Source of the DNA: Grifola frondosa
Lineage: Eukaryota; Basidiomycota; Agaricomycetes; Polyporales; Grifolaceae
Direction: 5' to 3'
Length of the DNA: 64,000 bases
Assembly (NCBI GenBank): GCA_001683735.1
Contig: LUGG01000002.1
Location: 2,790,001 to 2,854,000, forward strand
Shown: positions 41,380 to 53,677 of the stretch, piece by piece
Position numbering within the stretch: position 1 is the stretch's first letter
Layout of the letters: every line of letters begins with the position of its first letter
Position numbers and translations under genes: made by a program
Notes under the pieces: model-generated
Told to the model about the DNA's origin: nothing
Seen by the model: only the letters and a program-made list of their open reading frames with translations
Database searches by the model: none

Positions 41380-44300
41380 ATGAAGCTCAAAGAAATCCAT
41401 AGACCGGCAACATTCGCGTGGTCTCCGACGCCCTCATTGCCATTGCTGGCGACTGGCACTGTTGCCGGTGCCCTTGATGAGTCTTTCAGTAACAACGGCC
41501 AACTTGAGATATGGGCCCCAGACTTCCTCGACAAGAACGAGTATGACCTTGGCGGGGAAGGTCAAACCGGGCCCCGAGCCTCTATTACGACCAGCTCGAG
41601 GTGCGTAAATATTCTGGGTTATGTTTGGCTAGTCAGATACAACGGCGCGCTCTAGGTTCAACCGTCTTGCATGGGGCCATGCAGGTCGCCCCCGCGGCAT
41701 AGTGGTTGCAGGGATGGAGAATGGAGAGTTGGACATTTGGGATCCTTCAAAGATCCTGGCGAATGCTGAGTAAGTAGAAACACTTTCGACGCGTGTTGCT
41801 TTCTGATGTTTCTTTACAGCACGTCGGAATCGTTGATTTTACGGAATAAGACCCACACCGGTCCTGTGCGGGGATTGGATTTCAACCCCATACAGACCAA
41901 CCTATTCTCCTCGGGCGCGGTAAATGGCGAGGTACATATCTCCTTTCTTTATTGGACGCGTCATGAAATATTTGCCTAGATCTATGTCTGGGATTTGAAA
42001 GATCCCAGCAAGCCTTACTCTCCTGGGACTCGGAGCACGAAGCTAGACGAGATCACAGCACTTGCATGGAATCACCACGTTCAATATGCACTTGCTGCAT
42101 CTAGCAGCACAGGCTACACCGTCGTATGGGACCTAAGGGGTAAGCGCGAGGTTGCGGCTTTGGCATATGGTGGAGGCACAGGCACGCTTGCTGGCGGAAT
42201 GCAGGGATTTGGTACTGCAGGTATGGGGATTGGTGGGCGAAGAGGCATGAGTGATGTTGCATGGCATCCTGATAACGTGAGCATTGTTCTCATGTGACAA
42301 GCGCTGTTGTGTAGCTGATATTACACAGGCTACGCGACTGGTGACTTCCTCCGAGGACGATACGTCGCCCATCATCATGGTTTGGGATTTGCGTAATGCT
42401 CGTGCACCCGAGAAGGTACAGTCACCTCGATCAATCGTACAGGATTATATGGTGCTGACTGATACTAGATCCTTACTGGACATGAGAAAGGCGTTCTTTC
42501 GTTGTCGTGGTGTGCTCAAGATCCAGACCTGCTTCTATCCTGCGGCAAGGACAACCGTGCTCTGTGCTGGAATCCTCAAACGTCTGAGATCATCGGAGAG
42601 GTACGTGTTTCATGGTGCTGTTAATCACTTGTCTAACACGTAATTTAGCTCCCGTCTGCGGACAATTGGGCATTCCAGGTACAATGGTGCCCGCGCAACC
42701 CAGATTTGTTTGCGACAGCTTTCTTCGATGGCACCATCGGTATTCATTCTATTCAGTCGACCAACGAGACGAACCAAGCACCGCTGCCTACTCCTCAGCC
42801 TGACGCTTCTGACATCTTTGGCGCTCCAGGATTCTCACGCGCTAATCAAGCTACCTTGTCTCTCAAACATCCACCGAAGTGGTTGCGTCGCCCCACGTCG
42901 AGTTCGTTCGGTTATGGAGGCAGTCTCGTCACGGTCTCTAATTTGCCGTCTGTTCATGGCAAGACCCAGAGCAGCGTGGTGCACATTAGGAAAGTGGTTA
43001 CGGAGACCGAGATCGTTGCGCGTGCTAAGAGCTTGCAGGAGGCGATTGACGGAGACAATCTGAACGCACTTGCTGAAGGGAAAGCTGCTAGTGAGAGCTC
43101 TCCAAGTTGGAAGGCGCTGCTGAGTCTGTTCAAGGCAAACTCGCGGGACGAGCTGATCACTCTGCTCGGCTTCTCGAAGGAGGAGGTTGCGACACGGGTC
43201 GCAGAGGCAGTTGCAAACCTGAAAGCTGCAGCTGCAGAGCGTTCAGCATCACCAACCGAACTGGACGTCACGGAGACGGATATGAGACCACACGAACCTG
43301 TGGTTTCTTTTGCAGAGCCAGAGCGCGAGACTTACTCCGATAGCGGGGAGGGTGAAGAGGGCGAGGACACTCTGGATTCTAGTGCTCTCGGAGCGGAGAC
43401 AACTCCCTCCGAAGTCAGCGCCAGTGCCGCGTCCGACACCACGAGTGCCACCCGCCAAGCTGATAGCGAGTCAACAACGACTGCGCCTAGTCTTTTTGGT
43501 GACGACAATCTGATCGGCACGCCTCAGATGGACGCTGCAGCAGACTTCTTCGGGAGCATCGGCACAGCGCGGTCAGAGGATAATGAGCATATACGCGTGC
43601 CCCACCACAACTACGCCCTCGATTCGTCTGTTGCTGCGACGATTGGATCTGGGCCTTCTTCCGTCGCATCCGAGGTTCTGAAGAACAACACATTCAGGAT
43701 CTACCCAACTGACGAATCCGAAACCGACCAGTTGGTGACGAAGGCCCTGGTGCTCGGTGACTTCGAGTCGGCAGTATCCTTGTGTCTGTCATCCGACCGT
43801 TTTGCGGACGCTATCCTCTTGGCTGCGAAGGGTGGACCCGAACTCTTACAGCGCACGCAGAAAGCGTACTTCGAGCGGCGCACTGCTGCTCTTCCGTATC
43901 TACGTCTTTTCCAGTCAATCGTCACCAACGATCTTGCCGATATCGTGCAGAATGCGGATTTGCAAGAATGGCAGGAAATCTTTGTTGTGCTGTGCACATT
44001 TGCTAGCCAGGAGGAGTTCCCGAGCCTTGCGGAACAGCTTGGTCAGCGTCTTGAATTCCAGTCTAGCATCATGAGCGCTGCGGATGAGCCCGAGGCGGAA
44101 GCGAGGGCAGTCAGCTTCAGAAGGAATGCAACATTGACCTACCTTGCTGCTGGCCGCTTGGAGAGATTGGTGAATATTTGGATCGAAGAACTCGCGGAGG
44201 AGGAAAAGCTGCTGGTCGCGGATAGCGAACATCTTGATGGGTCTCGCTACACGGTCCATGCGCTTGCTTTGCAGACATTCATTGAAAAGGTTACAGTGTT

Positions 44301-46232
44301 TCGCAAGGCGATCAATTACAACGATCCCGATCTCTCGATGAAGACTCCTCTGGACGAGGCTGATGTTAGGAGCTACAAGTTGTCCGGTCTGTATGATCGC
44401 TATTTCGAGTACGCGGATCTGCTTGCTTCGCAGAGTCTGTTAAAAGAAGCAGTTGCCTTCTTAAAGCTCATCCCAACGGAATATCATGGTTCTCCAAGCT
44501 CTCCATTCGACTTCACAATAGGTAGAGACCGTCTTCTGAAGGCTGCAGGGGCGAGCGAAATTCCTGCTAGGACTGCATCGCTTCCAGCCGCGGCATCGCG
44601 CGCACCCGCAAGAGTCCTACCCGTTGCCTCGACAAGTACGGCAGGTTACGACTACAGCCAGTATGCTGCCCCTACCCAGCAGCCTTTCGGGCACGCGCAT
44701 CCATCCTCTTCAGCGGCGTACGAGCCATACAATGTGTCGGGATCAGTATTTGCACCCCAGGCACCGAGTCCCTATGCTCCTGCTCCGAGCATACAGTCTC
44801 AGCAGCCGTATCAGCCGACGGCACCAATGACCTACGGTACTACACATCCGTACTCTTCACAGCCTCAGAACATCGCGTTGCCTCAGCAAGGTGCAGTGTT
44901 ACCGCCGCCGCCACATCGCCATGCTACTGCCACGCCGTCAGCCCCTCCACAAGGGCCTCCCCTAAAGCGCGAAAACGGTGGATGGAATGATGCGCCTGCC
45001 GTCGCCAACAGACGTACCCCCGCCAATGCCAACGGCAAACCCGCTGCCATCACCTCTCCTTTCCCGAACGCACCGACCCCCGTCACCTCGCCCTTCTCTG
45101 GACACGGTGGGCCGCCTGCATCTCTTCCTCCACCACCTCGTCCTGGTAGCGTGCAAGCACGTCCGCCGCCACCTCCTCAAGGCCAGCGTGGACCTCCACC
45201 TCCTTTGCAACAAGGACCTGGTCCTTACCCCCGCATGCTCGCCCTCCCTCTGGCCCGCCGGGACCTCCACCTCAGCACATGGCTCCTCCTCCGGGTCGGC
45301 TGCAACCCGTTCAGGCGTTTCCCAGGCCACCTCCACAGGGCGGTCCGTATGGCCCTGCAGGCGGCGCACAGGGACCAAACCTTCCTCCGCCACCGCACGG
45401 TCACCACCCTTCGTTCGGACCCGCAGGTGGCACGCCAGGGCCGTCGGGGCCGTTCGTACGCGCTACGCCTCCGCCTGGGTACCGCGGGACTCCGCCACCG
45501 GGCGCAGTACCTCAACCTGGACATGGACAGTTCCCGCCAATGCCTCCTCAACCGGCGCCGCCACAGCATTTTGCTCCTCCACCGCAAGCGGGCCCTCCAC
45601 CGAGCGGGCCTCCCCCCCCCGCAAGGTCCGCCCCGCGGGATAACTCCCGCAAGCGGCGCTAGTGCCCCTCCGGCTCCTCGAGCTAAGGCGGGTCCTCCGC
45701 CGCCCAAGTATCGTGAGTACCATGGATCAGACATGTCGAGCTCGATCTGAAATGCTTTTTTTAGCACCTGGAGACCGAAGTCATATAACTGAGGAGATGC
45801 GTCCAGTGTACACTGTGATCTCGGCACAGCTCGAACGTGTGAAGCAGACAACACCTGTAAGCCTCATGTTCATGCTTGCAGCGATTCGTGGTTAACTCAT
45901 GGTAATCACACACAGCCCCAGCAGAAACGGCTGACTGAAGATCTGGAGCGACGCATCAATCCGCTGTTCGATGCGTTGAACTGCGAGACGTTGTCGAAGC
46001 CTGTGTGTGAGCAGCTGCTCGTGCTCACTAGAGGTGTGTCGAGATTGATTTTCAACGATTATGGCTTTGCTGACGTTGCTTTACCCGTGCGTTCTCTTCC
46101 TGCGCAGCCATGGAGTCTCATGATCGTGAAGCGGCGATCGCAATCCACATGGAGCTGCTCACACGTGGATCGCTCACGGACGACATTGGATTGTGGATGT
46201 CTGGGATAAAGCAGCTTATTGGGAGGCTGTGA
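41380..46232 (+). CDS. SEC31: COPII outer-coat protein Sec31
   Basis: Multi-exon gene of about 1,260 residues, starting [18 protein letters not shown]. Sec31 pairs with Sec13 to form the outer cage of ER-to-Golgi transport vesicles. The N-terminal WD40 propeller is clear ([89 protein letters not shown]). An alpha-solenoid follows ([37 protein letters not shown]), then a long Pro/Gln/Tyr-rich region and a conserved C-terminal helical domain ([18 protein letters not shown] to [14 protein letters not shown]). In the Pro-rich part two opposite indels, C5 at 45228-45232 and C9 at 45612-45620, shift and then restore the frame over about 390 bases. Confidence 0.95.
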
Positions 46233-47024
46233 TTGAGTGGTGGGAGAGGATTATTTATAGCGTTCACGACAAAAAAGTGAGGAAGGCGCTTGGTGATGGA
46301 AGGGGAAGATACCGGTATAGCTTCACCCTGCATCGAGTTTGATGTTCGCAGATAGAACATGACTTTCATGAGCACATTATGGTGAACAATGACCTACTCT
46401 TGTTGCACTTCTGGAACTTGCAAGACGGTTTGTTCCTGCTGCTGGCTGGTACGTACATGAGTTTTGACATCATCGTTGAGACATATTGAATTGGTTACAT
46501 ATGGTATCTCTTCTTCTTCGACGGTAGTTCTACTCTCAGGCTCCGCAGACTTTGATATGACCCAATATTAGCTCCCCTCGAAGACCGCGCAATCATGAAG
46601 TTAGGCCTCTGACAATCGGAGAAGCTCGACGGGACCCGGCTAACGTCCTATGACCGCGAACGTACCTTCACACGTCCGCCATTAAGTCGTGCGCACGTAC
46701 GGTGATATGGCGCAGCTCACATTGGCCACGAGCTGCAGACACCGTGTGCGCTGTGTCTCTTCGATGTCACTTCGTTCCCGAGAGCAGCCAGCCCGCGACG
46801 TCGTGCGATCTCCGCGGGAAGGCGGTTTGCGCCGCTGCGATTGTGGCTCTTCGTCGCTCGCGGCTGCTGGACACTAATGCGACGTCTGCTCGACTATCAC
46901 AAGCGAACTCCGTATGTGCCTCTGAAGTATAAATGTCTTGCATGTCCTGGTGATGCCCGCACGCACGTCCCTTCAAGGCCGCGCATTAGCACAGTGCAGT
47001 GCGATCGCGATACGGGCCTGAGCC
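46233..47024. other. intergenic, no gene recognised
   Basis: About 790 bases between SEC31 and the lipase. A minus-strand frame around 46390-46560 reads protein-like (TTVEEEEIPYVTNS and a Gln-rich end) for some 57 codons, but has no start codon or convincing splice to anything. I record it without calling a gene. Confidence 0.4.
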
Positions 47025-48259
47025 ATGTTACCTGGTCCCTCGTTTGCCGCCATAGTACTCACCGCCCTCGGCGCCGTACGCGCTGTGACGCTCCCTCTTG
47101 CGCCTTTATCGCAGCGGGAGAACACTCTGATACGGCGGGGGGCGTATCGACGCTTGCCGCGCCCACACTCGCGGCCTTCACACCGTACACTGAGCTCGCG
47201 CGCGGCATATTGCGCATCGAACAAGCTGGTCAACTGGGGTTGCGGTGGTCGGTCACTATATCTCCTTTGTTGACAATTTGCTGAATGGTCCGAGCAGATG
47301 CGTGCGATGCAGTGCCCGGGTTCCAGCTCGAAATGGCTGGAGGCGATGGAAACCTCGTTCAGCTTTGTAGGTTTGCGGGATTTGTGTCGCTTCGAGGCTC
47401 ATGTGTTTGGCGCAGATTATGTTGGGTATTGGCCCGAGCAAAATGCGGCCGTCGTGGCTCACGAGGGAACTGATCCGACCCAGTTGTACGCTTATCCGCA
47501 CTGGCGTATGTCGCAGCTGATTCAAATATTTGGTAGAATGTCTGATCTGACCGACGTGGATATTCTCACCAAAAATCTCAACACCAGCCTCTTCCCGGGT
47601 GCATCCACGACGATATACGCGCACGGCGGCTTCGTGGATGAACATGCGAAAACAGCGGAGATGTGTTGACAGCAACGAAGAAGATAATCCAAGACAATAA
47701 CGCGGATACTGTCATCCTCGTAAGCCCCACATCCTCTTGACCTAGATTTTTGTGTTGATCGTAGTCATGTCTCCCCACTGATTAGGTCGGCCATTCGCTT
47801 GGAGGCGCTCTCGCTCAGCTGGATGCGCTTTTTATGACCTTGAACCTACCGTCGAGCATTCATGTGAAAGCGGTTACGTATGGGACGCCGCGGGTCGGCA
47901 ATTCCGCCTACGCGGCATGGTATGATGCCATGGTGCGTTCCTGCTGCCACTTTGCGTTCTTGTCCATGCTGCTAGAGAAATTTATGTGTGCATCATGGAC
48001 ACAGGTCCCTGATTTCACGCGGATCAATAACGAGAAGGACCCGATTCCCATTGTTCCTGGCCGCTTCCTGGGGTTCGAGCACCCCCATGGCGAGGTGCAC
48101 ATTGTCGCCCCCGGGGATGCGGTGTCTTGTCCCGGGGACGACGACTCGACGGATGCAGCGTGCACGATTGCGACGGTGCCGAACATTGCAGATGGGGATA
48201 TACTGAACCACCTGGGACCTTACCAAGGGATTCATATTGGCACTATTTACTGTACATAA
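47025..48259 (+). CDS. secreted class 3 lipase
   Basis: Multi-exon gene of about 300 residues. It starts MLPGPSFAAIVLTALGAVRA, a clear signal peptide. Then come AAYCASNKLVNWGCG (cysteine-bearing N-terminus usual in fungal class 3 lipases), YYVGYWPEQNAAVVAHEGTD, LTDVDILTKNLNTSLFPG, VHSGF-like AHGGFVDEHAKTA, the nucleophile elbow VGHSLGGALAQLDAL, TYGTPRVGNSAYAAW, NEKDPIPIVPGRFLGFEHPH and NHLGPYQGI. The Ser-Asp-His triad is thus present (GHSLG, NEKDP, HLGPY). Such enzymes hydrolyse glycerides outside the cell. Three short frame breaks (G6 at 47137-47142, CGCG at about 47197-47205, and about 47658-47661) must be bridged, each with homologous sequence continuing in the new frame. Confidence 0.9.
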
Positions 48260-48391
48260 GACCTTTCAAGCCCACTTAAGTGTTGAATCATGGAGATATC
48301 GGCATTTAGGGTTATGTTTATTAATGAATGTGCTTTATCAGCGATGACACCATCGCTCGTATACACCGCGTATGATTGAGCACCCAGCATA

Positions 48392-48399
48392 TATATAAG
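48392..48399 (+). promoter_or_regulatory. TATA box (TATATAAG)
   Basis: Lies 69 bases before the ATG of the GST gene at 48468. Confidence 0.55.
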
Positions 48400-48467
48400 A
48401 CTAGTGTTCTCTCACAGCCTGCGTTTGTCAACTCCACTAGTCTCGTCCTCAAGTTACAGCAGCTGCA

Positions 48468-49449
48468 ATGCCCGAGCAAATCACCCTTTACACCGCGAAG
48501 GTACATTTCATTTCCCCGGTAGAAACATTATTACTTACTATGTCACCCGTGCACACTTTCATAGATCTGTCCGTATGCCCACAGGGTAGAGTGCTTACAT
48601 CTGTAGCATTTGTCAGAAATAACCGACGCAGAGTTATATGAACGTTGACTGAAGGTTGAGCTAGCCCTGGAGGAAGCCAGGGCCAAATACACGAAATTCC
48701 AGATCGATCTCCAGAACAAGCCGCAATGGTATGCACCGCAAGTTAATCCTGCCAGCAAGGTACATCTAATTGCATAAAGTGAATATTGAAGCAAACACTC
48801 CTAACCGAGTCGTTGTCATGTAGGTCCCAGCCATAGCGTACGGCGGGCCCCAAGTCCCTCCTGACCAACCCTCCCCGGACTCCATCAAGCTCGCCGAATC
48901 CCTCGTCCTCCTCGAGTTTGTCTCCGACCTCTACCCGGACTCTGGGCTCCTCCCCAAGGACCCCGTCCTCCGCGCGAAGGCACGCTTCTTCATCGACGCC
49001 GTCTCGACCAAGCTCGTCCCCGCCTGGGGCGCATACTTCTCCCGCCACGGGCCCGTAGATGACTTCCTCAAGGCAATCGAGACGATTCAGGCGCTGCTCC
49101 CCGAGAGTGGGTTCGCAATCGGACCGTACTCGATCGCGGACGCAGCGCTGACGCCGCACCTCGCGCGGTTGAGGGTGTCCCTCAAGAACGACCTTGGGAC
49201 GTATGCGGAGGGCGAGGGACAGAAGACACTGCAGATCCTCTCGTCGGACCGTTTCGCGCGATTCGCAAGGTACTACAAGGACCTCGTCGCTCGCGAGAAC
49301 TTCAAGGCCACTTTCGACGAGGTGCGTCGTGAACGTTTGCGCACGTTTGGATAGCATGTTTGTTGAAGCTTATGTTCCATCAGGAATACGTCACGGACGT
49401 ATACAAGAAGAGATTTGCGAATCTACGTACGCAAGGCGCTGGTCACTAA
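48468..49449 (+). CDS. glutathione transferase, omega-like
   Basis: Five exons, about 245 residues, no frame break. It starts MPEQITLYTAK; the second exon supplies ICPYAHR, the Cys-Pro-Tyr active site of omega-type and glutaredoxin-like GSTs. Then VELALEEARAKYTKFQIDLQ, NPASK/VPAIAYGGP (the conserved cis-Pro of the thioredoxin fold) and LAESLVLLEFVSDLYP complete the N-terminal domain. The all-helical C-terminal domain has [20 protein letters not shown] (N-capping-box region). It ends RTQGAGH. Omega-type enzymes reduce glutathione conjugates and disulfides. A TATA box is 69 bases upstream. Two relatives are in the window, at 57464 and at the right edge (minus strand). Confidence 0.92.
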
Positions 49450-50125
49450 ACATACATATCAAATTTTCAGAGTGACTGAGCGGGAAGGGGGTCCGCAGTG
49501 TTCTCATGTTGTATTACCGCCGGATTGAGTTTGTACAATTTGAGGGTGTCCGAATCCATGGCTGTAATTCATCTTCAGCAAAGCAGAATACTTACAGTCA
49601 TGAAAGTCCATAGGCCCCAGCAGAATGTGCCGCATCCGACTAGAATTGCAGCCACATGCACATATAATTTGTAGCTACCTGTAAGGATCACAGTCCGAGC
49701 TGATTGTTAAGGTAGTCGTATACGAGAACAGGTAATCTGCTTAAACCGAACTCACCTCAGTCGCGTTGGAACAGACTGAGGAAAAGAGAGACAAAACGAG
49801 TCCATGTAATCTATGCGTCCGTATTACGTGCCAATGTCCATTCTGCATACAGTCTGATCTCGACAAAGACGGGCCCGAGCTTCAAGGAGACTCTTTACGA
49901 TATGAGGCTCTTGCTTGTTTTACATGTGAGATAGTTATTGAGTCTTCATCGAGGCGATCATTATAGTTCGATTTGCGGATATTCTTGGGTGTATCGAGAA
50001 GTGGAATCTAATGCTGCTGTCGTGGTCCATGAGACATCCTTGCTGTAGCCCTGAGTCCAAACGACAGTTGCGATAAGATGAATGATCACGTACATATGCT
50101 TCGCCAAACCACTTGAACCCTGCTC
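49450..50125. other. intergenic between GST and kinase gene A
   Basis: No gene seen. The right part, from about 49617, is the start of duplicated unit 1 and is matched by 53712-54200. Confidence 0.6.
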
Positions 50126-52633
50126 CTAGCCCACGAGCATCGCCTCACTGTCCACAAAGTCAAGAATCCGAGTGAGAACGTCGTTCATACTCGGCCGCTT
50201 AAACGGGTCCCCATTGCACAACTCCGCGCTAATGGCGAGCAGTGCGTCACGGTGCGGCACTATCGAAGGGAGATCCACGAAGACCTCGTAAAGCGTCTGC
50301 CCGAACGACCACAAATCTGCCCGGATCGGGCTGAATGGCGTCCGCGCGAGGATCTCCGGAGGAAAATATCCGTCCGTCCCGACAAAAGTTTGTCTATAAT
50401 CTCGTTCACGTCCTGCACCCGCTTCGACAGTCCAAAGTCGATGATCGTGACCACTCCAGTGTCGGGGGCGAAAAGGATGTTGTCCGGCTTGATATCGAGG
50501 TGCGCGACATTGTGCGAGTGCAGGAATGCGATTCCTTCGACTGCCTGTTGCACGACGTACAGCAGCTTCGCCGGGAGCATTTCGTAACACTCCGTGATTG
50601 GAACGCCCACGGATGGCATCAGGTACAAGGATCCGCCGGAGATCTCCCAGCTGTCGAGGATGGGGATGGTGTGGTTTCGTTCGTCGGACAAATCGAGAGA
50701 TTGAATGACTTGGATCTCCTCACATCCCTCGCGGACAAATTTGAGGTACGCACGACTGTCGTTCTCCCTGTGGAGCACCATCATGAGGTGAGGGTACTGC
50801 AAGACGAGCGCATTCAGTGTCCTAATGAGCTAGAATATGAGAGAGAACACACCATATGCATAGTGGAGAAAAATGTGTATGCAGTGCTGGAAAGACACTC
50901 CTCGATTTCGTGCATGTCATAACGAGGTTCGGAGGCTCCCCCCCTGACAGCATCAAGGCTCCGATTTGGGGATGTGGTCGTGCTAGTCGATGTGGATTCA
51001 CTGTGTCTGGATTTGTTGTCTCTGGCCTGGATTGATAAGTGTATCATACTTGATGACGCTTCATCTATCGCCGCGAGAACTTGCTTCAGTTCGGCAGGAA
51101 GTTTCCTGTCGAATTCTTCCATGAATGAAAGGTGATTGAACAGCTGATGCAAGAATCGAAGCGACGCCTGTTTCTTAGTAAGGTCGAAATCATCTCTGAC
51201 GATTGTCACCTTGAATCTTACAGTCAGCAGTGACCACTGACAGTTAGAAAATAAATCACTCACTTTGTTATCTACAGCGACCTCTAACAGATAGCGTTGA
51301 GCAGTGAAGTCCGCGGTAACGACGATGGCCATCAATATGAAGCGGTCCTCTGGTGACTCCCGTTCATAGAAATGGTGTGCTACGCGAACCAAGGCAACGG
51401 CCTGTAACAGCATTCTATTGTGGTCTCCGCTGTCGGTATCGGGATCTATTTGACATATGAGATATGGAAACCCGGTCCTTTCAGAAATAACGCAGGAGTC
51501 GCTTTTGGGGCGGTGGGAGCACCAAGTGCCTGGTCGCATGTGGGCGTCCCGCACGAAAACGGGGAAACCCCATGATAACCCTCTGCCAGAAAGTATATCA
51601 GCAAGCGGTGATCGTCAATAGCGCGGGATGACAATTACTCTTTATAAACCAAAGTCTGGGGCATGCAAGCAATGAAGGGACCGTGCGCAAACGTAGAGGT
51701 AAACGTAGAGGCTTTGAGTGTCGAACCAGATTGTTCGCGGACCGAGTTTGCCACCTTGCCAAGATAGAATTCTACGGTATGAGAAAATGCAACAAACTCC
51801 CTATTTCCACAGAGTGGGAACGCATTTTGGGAGTGAGGTGTGAAATGAGTGTGAAAGTCGTTGTCTAGAATACGTAGTGTAGACAGATAAGTATCGTTTC
51901 GATCGTCCTGCCAAAACACAGTCACGTTATGTTTGTATGCAGGAAAAACGACGGGACGTACCTCAACAAACCAGCGCTTCGAGTCCAAGCCTCGTTTGAA
52001 CTCCATCAGGGCATTGTCACCGGCGACAGATAGATCGCAGTTATTTCTCGCTACGTCCTTCCAGGTCCATTTTCCGACGGATGCGACGGTGAGCTGAAGA
52101 AGCTTGAATATCTCGGGGTTGGCGTCATTCAACCTTTTGACCGCTACTTCCGTCGGGTCTGCATTTGAAGTGTCAATGCGAACCATCACGACTGAGTTAT
52201 TTAATAATAACAGAGATCTCACGTGGTCCTAGTTCGACTACGATATGAACATGCCCGTCCACAGGCTGTTCGGGGAAGTAGTCCTTGAGATACAACGCCA
52301 TGTTCAACTTGCCTTGGTTAGACTTGTCCAGACATGCCGTTTTCAAAGCATCATCTATGACAAAAAAAGCCGTCCTGGTCTAACTTGATTGGCACAGGAG
52401 CCCTGAGCTTCCTGAATCGACATTGAGAGACTACAGCGCCGGAAAGCCGAGCCGCAAGATCGCCTTCAGCATGGGGCTTGAGCTGAGAGGGGAAGATTGA
52501 GCAAACGAAGTCATTTCTGTTGACCTTGACGGCTATAATCTGGTTCTCAATGAAAACGCGGAGATAAACTATTAGAAATGGAAGGGGTAAGAGTGAGCAG
52601 AAAATCAAGAGTAAGAAACCTACAGTCAGACAT
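50126..52633 (-). CDS. Crinkler-like header plus protein kinase, copy A (frame-disrupted)
   Basis: Multi-exon gene with three parts. (1) An N-terminal ~110 residues after a tiny first exon, resembling the ubiquitin-like header of Crinkler (CRN) effectors, ending in HVHIVVELGP. (2) A middle part with VFVRDAHMRPGTWC, GFPYLICQID and LILMAIVVTADF-like strands, the position where CRN-type proteins often carry a nuclease-fold domain. (3) A kinase domain with AYLKFV (Lys), EEIQVIQSL (alpha-C Glu), HLDIKPDNILF, IIDFGLSKRV and GYFPPEI. The HRD Arg is Leu, so it is a non-RD kinase. Two single-base breaks occur: T7/A7 at 52362-52368 near the end of the header, and a missing base near 50388 just after the DFG motif. 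It is about 80% or more like copy B by eye. It may be a pseudogene; assembly error is also possible. Confidence 0.65.
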
Positions 52634-52665
52634 GGTGGTGATGGGTCAACCTGGAGGGCACCCAA

Positions 52666-52930
52666 TTGGGAGTTCAGATTTGGACTGACGACGTTGAGAC
52701 TTTATCCGCTGTAGCACGGACAGTCCACATTCGTTCTTGCGTTGGCGGCTCTCCTGAACTGTATCTAAACATGTTTACGCCGCGCATACATACATACCAT
52801 CAATGCCAAACGGATTCAAGTTTGTTTTCCACCCGCGCGGCATCAACAAACTCCACTCGGATGTCACACATCACGCGTCACATCCACCGTGTGTCTCCGG
52901 AGTTGATCCGGAGTCAAACTTAGGACCTTC
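52666..52930. repeat. kinase upstream module, copy 1
   Basis: Sequence directly upstream of kinase gene A (shared GACTGACGACGTTGAGAC, CTCTCCTGAACTGTATC, TAAACATGTTTACGC). It recurs upstream of kinase B (56694-56940) and alone at 61016-61290, all in the same orientation. Confidence 0.8.
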
Positions 52931-53065
52931 CCCCCGGTGCCGGAGTTGGACCTTTCGTCCGGAGAGGAGGAGGAGGATGTGAGCTTTCATCGACCATATA
53001 TATAGTCGATTCACAGAAATCCATGGAAGTACTTCTTCCGAAATATTCGATTGTAGTCCTCGTCA

Positions 53066-53285
53066 GTGCATCAGCAAAATCTCGATTTGACTTATCATAC
53101 TTTTTTCTCTTAAACTAACCCTTATGAACTTACTTTTTAGGTCTTATATCTCTTTTTCTTCTAAATTAAGAACAAAAAGAGCAATTAAGAGATAAAAGAG
53201 ATTTCATAAGGGTTTTTATAAGTGCATTTAAGAGCAATTAAGAGACAAAAAGTATGATAAGTTAAATTGAGATTTTGCTGATGTG
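53066..53285. mobile_element. MITE-like inverted-repeat insertion
   Basis: An AT-rich element of about 220 bases bounded by terminal inverted repeats of about 45 bases: the left end reads CATCAGCAAAATCTCG and the right end is its near-exact reverse complement (AGATTTTGCTGATG), with the match continuing through ACTTATCATACTTTTT. No open reading frame. The matching place in unit 2 (about 57080) lacks it and reads straight through from TGTAGTCCTCGTCA to GGTAGTATAGCT. TCA (or GTCA) flanks both ends, a candidate target-site duplication. It therefore looks like a non-autonomous DNA transposon that landed after the segment was duplicated, or was lost from the other copy. Confidence 0.75.
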
Positions 53286-53602
53286 TCACGACTGTCTTGG
53301 TAGTATAGCTAAGCCTATGATACATCAAATATTTTCATGCTGCCCATCTCGTTTACCGATAGACTCGTCGTTTCAGAGGCCGACCTCGCTGATTCAAATA
53401 TTCAGCCCTGGTGCCGATCCAGACGCTTCGCTATACAACCTTGCCGGCGACGTCCTCGCAGTCGCGCGGTGATCACAGCTAATAAATCCGTCGTCTGCAC
53501 CATTGATCAGCATCGGACACAGCGATACTGGGTCTCCGACAATGCTTAATATACGATCAGCATAGACGAGCAGCGAACGTAGATGGTCCCAAGACTTGAA
53601 GA

Positions 53603-53611
53603 TATATAAAG
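53603..53611 (+). promoter_or_regulatory. TATA box (TATATAAAG) of truncated GST
   Basis: Same box and spacing region as the one at 57414-57422 before the GST at 57464; here it drives only a broken first exon. Confidence 0.5.
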
Positions 53612-53677
53612 CTATTCGTACAAACAAACTTACAAAGGATGTTTATGAACAATGTTCATCGAACATTAATATTTGCG

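Noticed and set aside
46390..46560. Protein-like minus-strand frame of about 57 codons
   Set aside because: No start codon, bounded upstream by a stop, and no splice partner; most likely the 3' flank of SEC31.
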